Assembly (NCBI GenBank): GCA_031400455.1
Contig: JANNPX010000024.1
Span: 62,001-126,000 of the forward strand
Source of the DNA: JANXYW01 sp031400455
GTDB taxonomy: Bacteria; Chloroflexota; Dehalococcoidia; DSTF01; JACRBR01
Length of the DNA stretch: 64,000 nucleotides
Direction of reading: 5' to 3'
The notes beneath the pieces were generated by a model. That model did no database searches, was not told where the DNA came from, and saw nothing but the letters and a program-made list of their open reading frames with translations. Positions 48,467 through 56,489 of the stretch are shown in pieces; position 1 is the stretch's first letter; every line of letters starts with the position of its first letter. A program made the position numbers and the translations under genes.

Positions 48467-49192
48467 ATGGGGGTTGCCGTGCGTATCTCAATATTGGTCT
48501 CACTCTCCGCCCTGGTGTTTTCGGTCCTCGTGTTGGTGGCGGCGCCGTCCGCCACAGCGCGTGCCGCCGGCACGACCGACGAGCCGGTCGTGCGGGTGTC
48601 GCTGGCCCCGGCTGCGGCACCGCCGCGCTGCGCCGACCTCACCGGCGATGGCCGGGTCGACTGGCGCGATATCGCTAGCCTTGTCGGCGCGATCGTGCGC
48701 AATCGTCAGGACCCACGGTTCGATATCGACAACAACGGCCGGGTGGATTGGCGAGACTTCTGGGCCGCGCTCCGCCAAAACGGACGTCGGTGCCAGGCAG
48801 GGTCTGTTCCGACGAACACGCCGGTACCGCCGACGAACACGCCGGTGCCGCCGACGGCGACGCGGACGAACACACCGGTGCCGCCGACGTCGACGAATAC
48901 GCCGGTGCCGCCGACCGCGACGCGCACGAACACGCCGGTGCCGCCGACTGCCACGCGCACGAACACGCCGGTGCCGCCGACTGCGACTCGCACGAACACG
49001 CCCGTACCGCCGACCGCGACGCTGACGAACACGCCGGTGCCGCCGACGGCCACGCCGACGAGCACGCTGGTACCGCCGACCGCGACGCGGACGAACACGC
49101 CAGTGCCGCCGACGTCGACGAATACGCCGGTCCCGCCGACCGCTACGCCAACGAGTACGTCTACTCCGTTGCCGGATGGCCTTCCAGACTGA
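48467..49192 (+). CDS. exported dockerin-like protein with Thr-Pro repeat tail
   Basis: A 241-residue protein with a signal peptide (about residues 1-35), two calcium-loop repeats (D-L-T-G-D-G-R-V-D-W-R-D near 58-69 and D-I-D-N-N-G-R-V-D-W-R-D near 86-97) of dockerin type I form, and then about 120 residues of repeated T-N-T-P-V-P-P-T-A-T-R. The repeat DNA (about 48810-49180) is a tandem array of 33-36 bp units. No cohesin is visible, so a cellulosome is not implied. A GTG start at 48479 is also possible, with GGGGG before it. A hairpin (49220-49243) follows. Confidence 0.78.
   Translation: MGVAVRISILVSLSALVFSVLVLVAAPSATARAAGTTDEPVVRVSLAPAAAPPRCADLTGDGRVDWRDIASLVGAIVRNRQDPRFDIDNNGRVDWRDFWAALRQNGRRCQAGSVPTNTPVPPTNTPVPPTATRTNTPVPPTSTNTPVPPTATRTNTPVPPTATRTNTPVPPTATRTNTPVPPTATLTNTPVPPTATPTSTLVPPTATRTNTPVPPTSTNTPVPPTATPTSTSTPLPDGLPD
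48815..49180 (+). repeat. tandem repeat coding for Thr-Pro units
   Basis: About eleven imperfect copies of a unit built from ACGAACACGCCGGTGCCGCC and GACGGCGACGCG-like blocks. It encodes T-N-T-P-V-P-P-T-A-T-R repeats. The array is expected to vary in copy number between strains. Confidence 0.8.
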
Positions 49193-49219
49193 CGTCGGTC
49201 TGTGAGCGGGGGAGAAGAC

Positions 49220-49243
49220 GCGGCCCGGGGCAACCCGGGCCGC
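49220..49243. terminator. perfect hairpin after the dockerin-like gene
   Basis: GCGGCCCGGG-GCAA-CCCGGGCCGC, 10-bp perfect stem with a GCAA tetraloop, 27 bases after the stop codon. The tetraloop and perfect stem support terminator function even though the T-run is only CTTCC. Confidence 0.7.
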
Positions 49244-49280
49244 GCCGCTTCCACGCCTCGACGCGGCCGAGGGCGTGGCC

Positions 49281-49286
49281 TACAAT
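49281..49286 (+). promoter_or_regulatory. -10 element of a probably leaderless dgt promoter
   Basis: TACAAT with TCGACG 17 bp upstream is followed by only 7 bases before the dgt ATG, so transcription would start at the start codon. The local context TACAATCGC is the same as at recJ. Confidence 0.5.
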
Positions 49287-49293
49287 CGCGGCG

Positions 49294-50382
49294 ATGCTTC
49301 CTCACGAAACGGTACGCGCGCGGTTGGAAGAGCGGGAGCGGCTGTTGGCGCCGGCGGCGATGCGCGTTGCCGACACGCGCGGTCGCGCGCGGCCCGAGAA
49401 GCCACCGAACATGCGCACGGAATATCAGCGCGATCGCGACCGGATCATCCACAGCAAGGCGTTCCGGCGGCTGAAGCACAAGACGCAGGTGTTCATCGCG
49501 CCGCTGGGTGATCACTACGTGACTCGACTGACGCATACGCTCGAAGTTGCGCAGGTGGCGCGTACGATCGCGCGGGCGCTGAACCTCAACGAAGATCTGA
49601 CCGAGGCGATAGCGCTGGGTCACGACCTGGGGCACACGCCGTTCGGGCACGCCGGCGAACAGGCGCTCGGCAACCTCCTGCCCGAGGGCTTTCGGCACAA
49701 CGAGCAGAGCGTCCGCATCGTCGACCTGCTCGAGGCATCGGGAGCGGGCCTGAACCTCACCTGGGAGGTGCGCGAGGGCATCCTCAAGCACTCGAAGCCG
49801 CGCGAGGGGATCTTCTCCGAACTGGAAGAGCGGCACTGGGCGGCGGACGAATGGGGTGATCCACTTTCGACGACGCTTGAAGGCCAAATCGTCCGCCTCT
49901 CGGACTCGGTCGCGTACCTCAATCACGACATCGCTGACGCCGTGCGCGCCGGACTGCTGCGCACGGACGATCTGCCGCGCGAGGCGCGGCGAGTGCTCGG
50001 CGAGACGCATTCGGAGCGGATCGATGCGCTCGTCACCGACATCGTCGATGCATCATGGGATGCTGCCGCGGTCCGCCGCACATCAGCTGGCGCGTCGGCA
50101 CCGATCGTGATGAGCGCGGAGGTGGCTGCGGCGACGGACGAGCTGCGCGACTACCTGTTCGAGAACGTGTACCTCTGGGAAGAGCGGCTGGCCGAGGCCG
50201 ACCGTGCGCGGCGGGTGATCGAGTTCTTGTGGCAGTACTTTCTCGCGCACCCAGAGGAGGTCGCGGCATCGGAGTACACACGGCCCGACGATCCCCTGGC
50301 GAGGCGCATCGCCGATTATATCGCAGGCATGACGGACCAGTTCGCGATCCAGGCGGCGGCTCGGCTGGGGTTCGCGAGCTAG
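49294..50382 (+). CDS. dgt: Deoxyguanosinetriphosphate triphosphohydrolase-like protein
   Basis: A 362-residue HD-domain dNTPase, which splits dNTP to nucleoside and tripolyphosphate. The R-T-E-Y-Q-R-D-R-D-R-I-I-H-S-K-A-F-R-R-L-K-H-K-T-Q-V-F start (about residues 42-68), R-L-T-H-T-L-E-V-A-Q-V-A (His near 80) and the HD pair G-H-D-L-G-H-T-P-F-G-H (about 108-118) are intact. ATG 49294 is preferred; the same frame continues upstream through the dockerin repeat, which is a shadow. Possible role in dNTP pool control. Confidence 0.93.
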   Translation: MLPHETVRARLEERERLLAPAAMRVADTRGRARPEKPPNMRTEYQRDRDRIIHSKAFRRLKHKTQVFIAPLGDHYVTRLTHTLEVAQVARTIARALNLNEDLTEAIALGHDLGHTPFGHAGEQALGNLLPEGFRHNEQSVRIVDLLEASGAGLNLTWEVREGILKHSKPREGIFSELEERHWAADEWGDPLSTTLEGQIVRLSDSVAYLNHDIADAVRAGLLRTDDLPREARRVLGETHSERIDALVTDIVDASWDAAAVRRTSAGASAPIVMSAEVAAATDELRDYLFENVYLWEERLAEADRARRVIEFLWQYFLAHPEEVAASEYTRPDDPLARRIADYIAGMTDQFAIQAAARLGFAS

Positions 50383-50397
50383 TCGGGGCGAAGAGGA

Positions 50398-50419
50398 AGG
50401 GCACGCGAGTGCGTGCCCT
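50398..50419. terminator. bidirectional hairpin between dgt and the small HTH genes
   Basis: AGGGCACGC-GAGT-GCGTGCCCT, 9-bp perfect stem, 15 bases after the dgt stop and 29 bases after the stop of the converging minus-strand HTH gene. Confidence 0.7.
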
Positions 50420-50448
50420 CTCAGGAGGAACCGTGTTCGCGTGCTGCG

Positions 50449-50637
50449 CTAGTTCGCCATCGATACCTGGCGCGGGCGCTGGCGCTCTTCGACTACGATC
50501 TGATGCACGCGCTGGCGGGACACCTTGAAGTGCTCGGCCAACCTGGACTGGTTGCCTTTGGCCAGGCAGTCGCGCTCCAGCAAGTAGCGGACGGCGATGC
50601 GAAGCCTCTGCGTGCGTTCTGGATCCCGCTTGGTCAT
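50449..50637 (-). CDS. small HTH protein, tandem copy 2
   Basis: A 62-residue protein from ATG 50637 (M-T-K-R-D-P-E-R-T-Q). Residues about 28-45 form a helix-turn-helix: Q-S-R-L-A-E-H-F-K-V-S-R-Q-R-V-H-Q-I. It is about 36 of 54 residues identical to the copy at 50683-50901, and the sequence before the ATG (CGGAGAA) is also shared. GGAG lies about 11 bases upstream. Both copies are on the minus strand with 45 bp between them. DNA binding is inferred; target unknown. Confidence 0.72.
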   Translation of the reverse strand: MTKRDPERTQRLRIAVRYLLERDCLAKGNQSRLAEHFKVSRQRVHQIVVEERQRPRQVSMAN

Positions 50638-50682
50638 CGTGTGTGTTTCTCCGTTTCGCATGAACAGACTGCTTCCGGATAC

Positions 50683-50901
50683 CTACGAGGCGCGCGCTGG
50701 ATGCGGAGCGGGATCCGCTGCCAGCCGTTTTGACTCCAGGAGCCGTCGCTCGCCGACGACGAGCTGGTGCACGCGCTGACGAGACACCCTGAAGTGCTCC
50801 GCGAGACGTGTCTGGCTGCCCGGGACGAGGGTGTCGTGCTCGAGCATGTACCGGATCGCCGTGCGAAGCTTCTCGGTGCGTTGTGGGTCGCGTTTGGCCA
50901 T
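50683..50901 (-). CDS. small HTH protein, tandem copy 1
   Basis: A 72-residue protein (M-A-K-R-D-P-Q-R-T-E-K-L-R-T-A-I-R-Y-M-L-E-H-D) with the HTH Q-T-R-L-A-E-H-F-R-V-S-R-Q-R-V-H-Q-L. GGAGAA precedes the ATG by 7 bases. Small proteins with a Lys/Arg-rich N-terminus and an HTH resemble regulators or nucleoid proteins; the family was not recognised by name. The 10-residue tail (A-D-P-A-P-H-P-A-R-A) is not in copy 2. Confidence 0.72.
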   Translation of the reverse strand: MAKRDPQRTEKLRTAIRYMLEHDTLVPGSQTRLAEHFRVSRQRVHQLVVGERRLLESKRLAADPAPHPARAS

Positions 50902-51030
50902 GGCGTCTTCTCCGTTAGGCTTGACACAGCTACAAACGGTGGCCGCAAGAGGTTGTTACGCATTTGGCGGGCGGGACGGGTTCGAACGAGCCCCGTGAAG
51001 CTGCGCCGAAGCTGTGGAGAGGATGTGCGC

Positions 51031-51573
51031 TTGGCGACACCCGAAGCGATTCGCGAGCTACTTGACAAGATGGCGGAGGAGCGGGACGCCTTGCTGTCGC
51101 AGGCGGAGGCGCTATCCGATGAGGCTGCGTCGTACACGCCGCCCGACGGCGAGGGCGAGGCGCAGTGGTCGCCGAAGCAGCAACTGGCGCATCTCGCAGA
51201 GATGGAGACGGCTTACCGCGCATGGGTGCAGCGCGCGCTCGACGAGGATGATCCCGACGTGACGAGTGTCACCGGCGCCCCTCCGGCTATTCGCCTCACC
51301 CAGGCGCAGGCCCGCAATGCGCGCGAGTTGACGGACCAGCTCCGCGCGGAGCGCTCGACTACGCTGGAACTCATTGCATCGATGTCGCCGGAGCAGTTCG
51401 AGCGGAAGGCTTCGCAGCCGATGTTCGGCAGCCTGACGGTGATGCAGTGGCTGCGCTCGTACTACCGTCACGACCGCATGCACTGCGACCAGATGGCGGG
51501 GCGCGCTCCGTCGTACAAACCGAAGTTCGTCGGCGGAAGCGAGCCCGACCAGCGCCGCGGCGGGCGCATCTAA
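51031..51573 (+). CDS. DinB-family (DinB_2-like) protein
   Basis: A 180-residue helical-bundle protein of the DinB/YfiT type. Metal-ligand candidates are H in Q-L-A-H-L-A-E-M-E (about residue 50) and H-x3-H in Y-Y-R-H-D-R-M-H (about 147-154), matching the H...H-x3-H triad. Such proteins are metal-dependent thiol transferases or hydrolases. TTG 51031 is preferred because GGAGAGG lies 8 bases upstream; GTG 51025 is in frame. The SDR gene follows 13 bp later. Confidence 0.8.
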   Translation: MATPEAIRELLDKMAEERDALLSQAEALSDEAASYTPPDGEGEAQWSPKQQLAHLAEMETAYRAWVQRALDEDDPDVTSVTGAPPAIRLTQAQARNARELTDQLRAERSTTLELIASMSPEQFERKASQPMFGSLTVMQWLRSYYRHDRMHCDQMAGRAPSYKPKFVGGSEPDQRRGGRI

Positions 51574-51586
51574 CGAGGAGACACAG

Positions 51587-52405
51587 ATGAAGAAGCTCGA
51601 GGGCAAGGTTGCGATCATCACCGGCGCCAGCCGCGGCGTCGGGGAATACATGGCGCGTGAATTCGCGAAGGAAGGCTGCAACATCGTCGTGGCAGCCCGC
51701 ACCGAGGCGGAAGGGCAATCGAAGCTCGAAGGCACGATCGCGCAAACCGCCGCCGAGTTGACGGCGATGGGTGTGCGGGCGATCCCCGTGCGCTGCGACG
51801 TTAGTGATGAGGACAGCGTCAACGCGATGGTGCAGCGTGCCGTCGACGAGTTCGGCCGCGTCGACATCCTCGTGAACAACGCGGGCATCATGGCGCCGGC
51901 GAAGCTCGTCGATATGCCGCTGAAGCGGTGGGACCTGCTCTGGCGTGTGAACGTCCGCGGCGCGATCGCCTGCTCGAAGGCCGTGCTGCCGCACATGATC
52001 GAGCGGCGCGATGGAGTGATCATCAACATCTCGTCGATCGCCGCGGACCAGGACAGCGCCGGGAACATCAGCTACATGCTGACGAAGCACGCGCTGCGTG
52101 AACTGAGCAAAGGGCTGGCGGCCGAGGAGAAGCAGCACAACATCCGCGTCTTCGCTCTTTCACCCTACGGCTGGGTGCCTACACCCGGGACGCTCTTCTA
52201 CCGCCTCGACGAGACGATGCCGTCCGTCGGTCCGACGCTAGAGCGGCCCGAGGCGATGGGGCTGGCGGCGATCTACCTGTGTGGCGAGGAGGGGAAGGAG
52301 CTGAGCGGGCAGCACTTCTACAGCCGCCATCTGCTGCGCGACCGGGTGAACAACGGCGTGGACCTCTACCAGGGCGACGAGGCGTTCCTCGCGCAGTACA
52401 AATGA
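51587..52405 (+). CDS. SDR-family oxidoreductase
   Basis: A 272-residue short-chain dehydrogenase. T-G-A-S-R-G-V-G (about residues 13-20), N-N-A-G (about 98-101), I-S-S-I-A (Ser near 149) and Y-M-L-T-K (about 165-169) are intact. The long C-terminal tail after the catalytic domain (L-S-G-Q-H-F-Y-S-R-H-L-L-R-D) is unusual but not diagnostic. GAGGAG 8 bases before the ATG is strong. It ends in an ATGA overlap with a 51-residue ORF. Confidence 0.92.
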   Translation: MKKLEGKVAIITGASRGVGEYMAREFAKEGCNIVVAARTEAEGQSKLEGTIAQTAAELTAMGVRAIPVRCDVSDEDSVNAMVQRAVDEFGRVDILVNNAGIMAPAKLVDMPLKRWDLLWRVNVRGAIACSKAVLPHMIERRDGVIINISSIAADQDSAGNISYMLTKHALRELSKGLAAEEKQHNIRVFALSPYGWVPTPGTLFYRLDETMPSVGPTLERPEAMGLAAIYLCGEEGKELSGQHFYSRHLLRDRVNNGVDLYQGDEAFLAQYK

Positions 52406-52557
52406 ACGGAGACGCGCCGCGTGACGAACGGGCTGAGCGCCGCGAACGGCGCCTTCAGGCCCGCCGGGACGCCATGCGCAAACACGGCGCGACGACCGGC
52501 GAGGCGTACCGCAACGCCGTGCTAAAGCGGCTGAAGAAGCTCAATCGCCCGCGTTAG
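52402..52557 (+). CDS. 51-residue basic peptide, coupled to SDR gene
   Basis: The ATG overlaps the SDR stop as ATGA (52402-52405). The product is very charged: R-R-E-R-R-L-Q-A-R-R-D-A-M-R-K-H-G-A and then A-Y-R-N-A-V-L-K-R-L-K-K-L-N. The M-R/P-K-H-G-x4-x-x-Y-x-x-A-V-(L/I)-K-R-L pattern recalls small conserved proteins in Chloroflexota (recollection only). Function unknown. Translational coupling and the ordered sequence support reality over chance. Confidence 0.6.
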   Translation: MNGDAPRDERAERRERRLQARRDAMRKHGATTGEAYRNAVLKRLKKLNRPR

Positions 52558-52754
52558 AAGCTCTGCAGGACCCAGTCCCCTCGTTCAGACGCCTCGCCGC
52601 GGGCCGATAGTTGCCTTGTAGGGGTAGTTCCGCACGGGTAATTCCCTGACAACGTTGGCCGGAACCCTCAAGCTCCCCCCGATCTCCGCCGATAAGAACG
52701 GTGTGGGCTGGCATCCGGCCTCACTATCGACGCGATGACAGAGGGAGAAGATCC
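52558..52754. other. 197-bp region before the pilus operon
   Basis: Contains no obvious gene. It should hold the operon promoter, but no clear -10/-35 pair was found. GAGGGAGAAGA at its end is the pilin ribosome binding site. Two similar stretches, GGCCGATAGTTGCC (52598) and GCCGATAAGAACGG (52688), are noted without known meaning. Confidence 0.4.
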
Positions 52755-53105
52755 ATGCTGAAGAAGCTAAACAGCGAACAAGGTTTCACGCTGACCGAGC
52801 TCCTGATCGTCGTGGCGATCCTGGGGATCCTCGTCGCGGTCGTGTTGCCGAACTTCGTCGGCCTGCTGGGCGGCGCGAAGACGAACGCGGGCGCAGCGGA
52901 GCTGAACATCGTACAGACCTCGGTCGATGCCAAGCTGGCGAACACGAGCTCAGCGACGACGGCGGCGATCACCACGGCGACGAGCGACATGACGACAGCC
53001 TCGGGTGGCTTCGGACTGGCGCCGACGTACATGCGCAGCACGGCGACGCACGGTACCTACACGGTGGACGCGACGGGCCAGGTCTCGCAGGCCACCTACC
53101 CGTAA
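52755..53105 (+). CDS. Type IV major pilin (prepilin)
   Basis: A 116-residue prepilin. The leader M-L-K-K-L-N-S-E-Q-G is cleaved before F-T-L-T-E-L-L-I-V-V-A-I-L-G-I-L, with the usual Glu at +5 of the mature protein. The globular part is short and rich in Thr and Ala. First gene of the pilus operon. The ribosome binding site GAGGGAGAAGA supports ATG 52755. Confidence 0.93.
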   Translation: MLKKLNSEQGFTLTELLIVVAILGILVAVVLPNFVGLLGGAKTNAGAAELNIVQTSVDAKLANTSSATTAAITTATSDMTTASGGFGLAPTYMRSTATHGTYTVDATGQVSQATYP

Positions 53106-53172
53106 GCGCAACGCCTACAGCGGGTAGGCTCGCGATCCACTTCGCCAAGCGGCGGCGAAAGGTGCACGTGCA

Positions 53173-54873
53173 ATGGACGCAACAGCAACACTACGCAAGC
53201 GCCTCGGCCAGATGCTGGTCGAGGCTGGCTTGCTCTCTGAGGCCGACGCGCAGCAGGCTGCGCAGGATGCCGCGGCGGCGGGCCGCAGACTCGGCGACTA
53301 CGTCGTTGAGTGCGGGCTGATCACGGCAGATGCACTGGCGCTGACGCTGAGCCAGCAGCTCGGCCTCCGTTTCCTGGATTTGCTGCGCATCAACATCCAG
53401 CCGGAAGCCACGCGCCTGATCCCATCCGACTTCTGCCGCGAGCACCTGCTCATCCCGGTCGAAACGGACGGGCGTACCCTGCTCGTCGTGATGGCCGACC
53501 CGGGCAATATGCAGACCGTCGAAGAGCTGCGGTCGATGACCGGGCAGGAGATCAACCCTGCTGTCGGCATCCCGGAAGAGATCCGCCGCGCCATCAACAT
53601 CCAGTACCGAGTCAGCTCCGAGATCGAGCGTGAAATCGGGCTGGCGATGCCGGTCCAGACGCAGAAGCAGGAGCAGCCCGAGAAGCAGGACCTGGACCTG
53701 CAGCTCGGCCAGGCGCCCATCGTTCGCACGGCGGACCTGTTGCTCGCGCAGGCGGTGCGGGACCGCGCTTCGGACATCCACCTGGAGCCCGAGGCCGACT
53801 CGTTGCGCGTGCGTCTTCGCATTGACGGCGTGCTGCATGAGGCGATGCGCTTGCCGAAGGACATCCACGCCGCGCTAGTGTCGCGCTTCAAGGTCATGGC
53901 GGGCATGAACATCGCCGAGCGTCGGCGGCCCCAAGATGGCCAGATCAGTACGGAGATCGAAGGCAAGCGCATCGACCTGCGCGCCGCAACGTCGGACTCG
54001 GCGCACGGCGAGATGATGGTGCTGCGCGTGCTGGACAAGAGCGTGTCGCTGATGTCGTTGCGCGAACTCGGCTTTTCGCCGGTCGCGCTCGACCGCCACA
54101 TCCGCCTGCTCAAGTCGCCGTTCGGGATGGTGCTGGTCAGCGGGCCGACGGGTTCGGGCAAGACGACGACGCTGTATGCGTCGGTGAACCAGCTCAACGA
54201 CGCCGAACGCAAGATCATCACGATCGAAGATCCGGTCGAGTACCAGTTTGAAGGCATCAACCAGATCCAGGTGAACGAGAAGGCGGAGATCACCTTCGCC
54301 ACCGGCCTGCGGTCGCTGATGCGGCTGGACCCCGACGTCATTCTCGTCGGTGAGGTGCGCGACGGCGAGACGGCGCGTATCGCCTGCCAGGCGGCGCTCA
54401 CCGGCCACCTCGTGCTGTCGTCGATCCACGCGAATGATGCGGTGGGCGTGCTGCTGCGCCTGACCGATCTGGGTATCGAGCCGTTTCTGGCGGCATCGTC
54501 GCTCATCGGCGTGGTTGCACAGCGCATGGTGCGCCGCGTCTGCTCTTACTGTGCGCTAGACGCCGAGCCGACCGCCGAAGAGCAGGCGATGTACGAGGCT
54601 GACCTTGGCGAGCAGTTGCCGTCGATGAAGCGCGGCGCCGGGTGCAATCTATGCGCCGGTACGGGGTTCCTCGGCCGCGTCGGCGTGTACGAGATCCTGA
54701 CGCTCAACGACGATATCCGGCGGCTGTTGCTGACGAATGCGTCGGCCGCTGCGATCCGCGACCAGGCGATCGCCGATGGGATGGTGCCGATGCGGCGCGA
54801 CGGCATGCTGAAGGCGAAGCAGGGCCTCGTGACGCCCGCCGAGATTCTCCGCAGCGTCTACTCGATCAACTAG
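53173..54873 (+). CDS. pilB: Type IV pilus assembly ATPase PilB
   Basis: A 566-residue GspE/PilB extension ATPase. An N-terminal MshEN-like domain (about residues 1-145) precedes a Q/E-rich linker (V-Q-T-Q-K-Q-E-Q-P-E-K-Q) and the motor domain. Walker A is G-P-T-G-S-G-K-T-T-T (about residues 325-334), the Asp box I-T-I-E-D-P-V-E-Y (about 352-360), Walker B D-V-I-L-V-G-E-V-R-D, and the zinc cysteines C-S-Y-C and C-N-L-C are present. MshEN domains bind c-di-GMP in some bacteria; whether it does here is not shown. Confidence 0.95.
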   Translation: MDATATLRKRLGQMLVEAGLLSEADAQQAAQDAAAAGRRLGDYVVECGLITADALALTLSQQLGLRFLDLLRINIQPEATRLIPSDFCREHLLIPVETDGRTLLVVMADPGNMQTVEELRSMTGQEINPAVGIPEEIRRAINIQYRVSSEIEREIGLAMPVQTQKQEQPEKQDLDLQLGQAPIVRTADLLLAQAVRDRASDIHLEPEADSLRVRLRIDGVLHEAMRLPKDIHAALVSRFKVMAGMNIAERRRPQDGQISTEIEGKRIDLRAATSDSAHGEMMVLRVLDKSVSLMSLRELGFSPVALDRHIRLLKSPFGMVLVSGPTGSGKTTTLYASVNQLNDAERKIITIEDPVEYQFEGINQIQVNEKAEITFATGLRSLMRLDPDVILVGEVRDGETARIACQAALTGHLVLSSIHANDAVGVLLRLTDLGIEPFLAASSLIGVVAQRMVRRVCSYCALDAEPTAEEQAMYEADLGEQLPSMKRGAGCNLCAGTGFLGRVGVYEILTLNDDIRRLLLTNASAAAIRDQAIADGMVPMRRDGMLKAKQGLVTPAEILRSVYSIN

Positions 54874-54885
54874 GAGCGTGCAGCC

Positions 54886-56124
54886 ATGGCATTTCGCTAC
54901 GTTGCACTAGGCCCGGACGGAGGCCAGATCCGGGGCGCGCTGGATGTCCCGAGCGAAGCGCACGCGGAGCGTGCGCTCTGGGACGCGAACTATCGCGTGA
55001 TCAGCATCCGCGAAGAGCGGAAACTGCCCAGCATCGAGCAGATCTTCCCGAGCCTCTACTCAGTAAAGAAGCGCGCTCTCATCACCTTCTCGCGCCAGCT
55101 CGCGACATTGCTGGAGTCGGGTGTGCCGGTGATGCGCAGCCTGGAGCTGCTGGAAGAACAGACCAGCTCCAAACCGCTGACGAACGCCATCCGCGGCATT
55201 TCGAAGTCGATCCGCGAAGGCGCGACGTTCGCGTCGGCCATCGAGGAGTACCCGACCGTCTTTCCGGTGATGTACGCCCGCATGGTCGAATTGGGCGAGC
55301 GCACCGGCCACATCGAGGAGATGCTGCGCCAGCTTGCGACGTACATGGAGCGCGAGGAGGCGATCGCCAAGCGCGTCAAGGGTGCGCTGGCCTACCCGGC
55401 GTTCATGATGGTCCTCGCCGTGGTGGTCGTCGCCGTCCTCGTGACGACGGCGCTGCCCGCGCTGGTCGATCTCTTCGCGGAGTTCGACGGCGACCTGCCG
55501 ATCACGACGCGGATTCTCATCGGCGTCACGGAGTTCAGCAAGGTCTACCGGATGCAGATTCTCGCCGCCGGGGCAGCTGGCGGTGTTGGCGGTGCATGGC
55601 TATTCAGCCAGCCGCTTGGCAAGAGGATCCTGGACCGTGTGCTCTTGACGGTGCCCGTGTTCAAGGCGATTACGATCAACGCCAACGCCGCGCGCTTCAG
55701 CCGCACACTGGCCATCTTGTTGCGTGCCGGGCTGCCGCTGACGGAGATCATGGATCTCCTCGTGAGGACGACCGATAACGGCATACTCCGGCGTAACGTC
55801 GAGGATGTGCGCCGCCAGCTCATGGACGGCGAAGGACTCTCCGGTCCGATGACGAACGCCGGCTGCTATCCGCCGCTTCTGATCCAGATGGTCGCTGTCG
55901 GCGAAGAGACGGGGACGCTGGATTCGAACCTGGAGATCACGGCGGAGTTCTACACGAAGGAAGTCGACGAGAAAGTCGATGCGCTGACGGCGATGATGAC
56001 GCCTGCGCTGACCATCGTCATGGGCGTGGTTGTCGGCTTCATCGCTCTGTCGCTGATCATGCCGATGTACCAGCTGATCGGCAACGTGAACGAGACGGGC
56101 GCGGGCGCGGCGCCCCCGAAATGA
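54886..56124 (+). CDS. pilC: Type IV pilus inner membrane platform protein PilC
   Basis: A 412-residue PilC/GspF protein with two T2SSF domains. Repeated blocks F-S-R-Q-L-A-T-L-L-E-S-G-V-P (about residues 68-81) and F-S-R-T-L-A-I-L-L-R-A-G-L-P (about 268-281) open each domain, and G-E-R-T-G and G-E-E-T-G sit about 60 residues after each. Three main hydrophobic stretches: about 175-200, 222-245 and 378-400. ATG 54886 is 12 bp after pilB. Confidence 0.95.
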   Translation: MAFRYVALGPDGGQIRGALDVPSEAHAERALWDANYRVISIREERKLPSIEQIFPSLYSVKKRALITFSRQLATLLESGVPVMRSLELLEEQTSSKPLTNAIRGISKSIREGATFASAIEEYPTVFPVMYARMVELGERTGHIEEMLRQLATYMEREEAIAKRVKGALAYPAFMMVLAVVVVAVLVTTALPALVDLFAEFDGDLPITTRILIGVTEFSKVYRMQILAAGAAGGVGGAWLFSQPLGKRILDRVLLTVPVFKAITINANAARFSRTLAILLRAGLPLTEIMDLLVRTTDNGILRRNVEDVRRQLMDGEGLSGPMTNAGCYPPLLIQMVAVGEETGTLDSNLEITAEFYTKEVDEKVDALTAMMTPALTIVMGVVVGFIALSLIMPMYQLIGNVNETGAGAAPPK

Positions 56125-56489
56125 GCGCGCGCCTCCGATCTGAGCGTGGCGTAGCGCTCGTGGAAGCGCTGATCGCCGTCGCCATCCTGGGCATGACGTT
56201 GGTCGTCTTCGTCGCCGGCCTCTCGACTGGTCTGATCACCACAGGGCAGTCGGACCGTCTATCCACCGCGCATGAGCTCGCGCGATCGCAGATCGAGTAC
56301 ACGAAGGATGCAGCGTACGTCGCGGCGCCCCACAGCTATCCGACTGTCACCGTGTCGGCGACGTACGGCGTGACGTCGACCGCCAGCAACGTCAGCGGCG
56401 GCGACGTGAACATCCAACTCATCACGGTCGAGGTCACGAAGGACGCGATCGCGGTCTACACGCTCGAAGGCTACAAGGTGAACCGATGA
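56121..56489 (+). CDS. minor prepilin-like protein (PilV-like)
   Basis: A 122-residue protein with a class III leader: M-S-A-R-L-R-S-E-R-G then V-A-L-V-E-A-L-I-A-V-A-I-L-G-M. Glu at +5 is present. The +1 residue is Val rather than Phe. It overlaps pilC by 4 bp (ATGA) and the next gene by 4 bp. By position and size it is a PilV-like minor pilin. Confidence 0.85.
   Translation: MSARLRSERGVALVEALIAVAILGMTLVVFVAGLSTGLITTGQSDRLSTAHELARSQIEYTKDAAYVAAPHSYPTVTVSATYGVTSTASNVSGGDVNIQLITVEVTKDAIAVYTLEGYKVNR

Noticed and set aside
48815..49180. possible CRISPR array
   Set aside because: The units are contiguous without unique spacers and encode a Thr-Pro repeat in frame.
48467..49192. cellulosome component
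   Set aside because: There are no cohesins or glycoside hydrolases in the window, so only a dockerin-like domain can be claimed.
48748..49293. upstream extension of the dgt frame
   Set aside because: The extra 182 codons run through the dockerin repeat array in another frame. The dGTPase homology starts near ATG 49294.
48706..50010. 434-residue minus-strand ORF with G-V-F-V-R-V-A-V-G-G-T repeats
   Set aside because: It is the antisense of the Thr-Pro tandem repeat and of dgt; both plus-strand genes have clear family motifs.
50960..51000. GGTTCGAAC T-loop-like sequence
   Set aside because: The flanking bases do not form a T-stem and no other tRNA arms are present.
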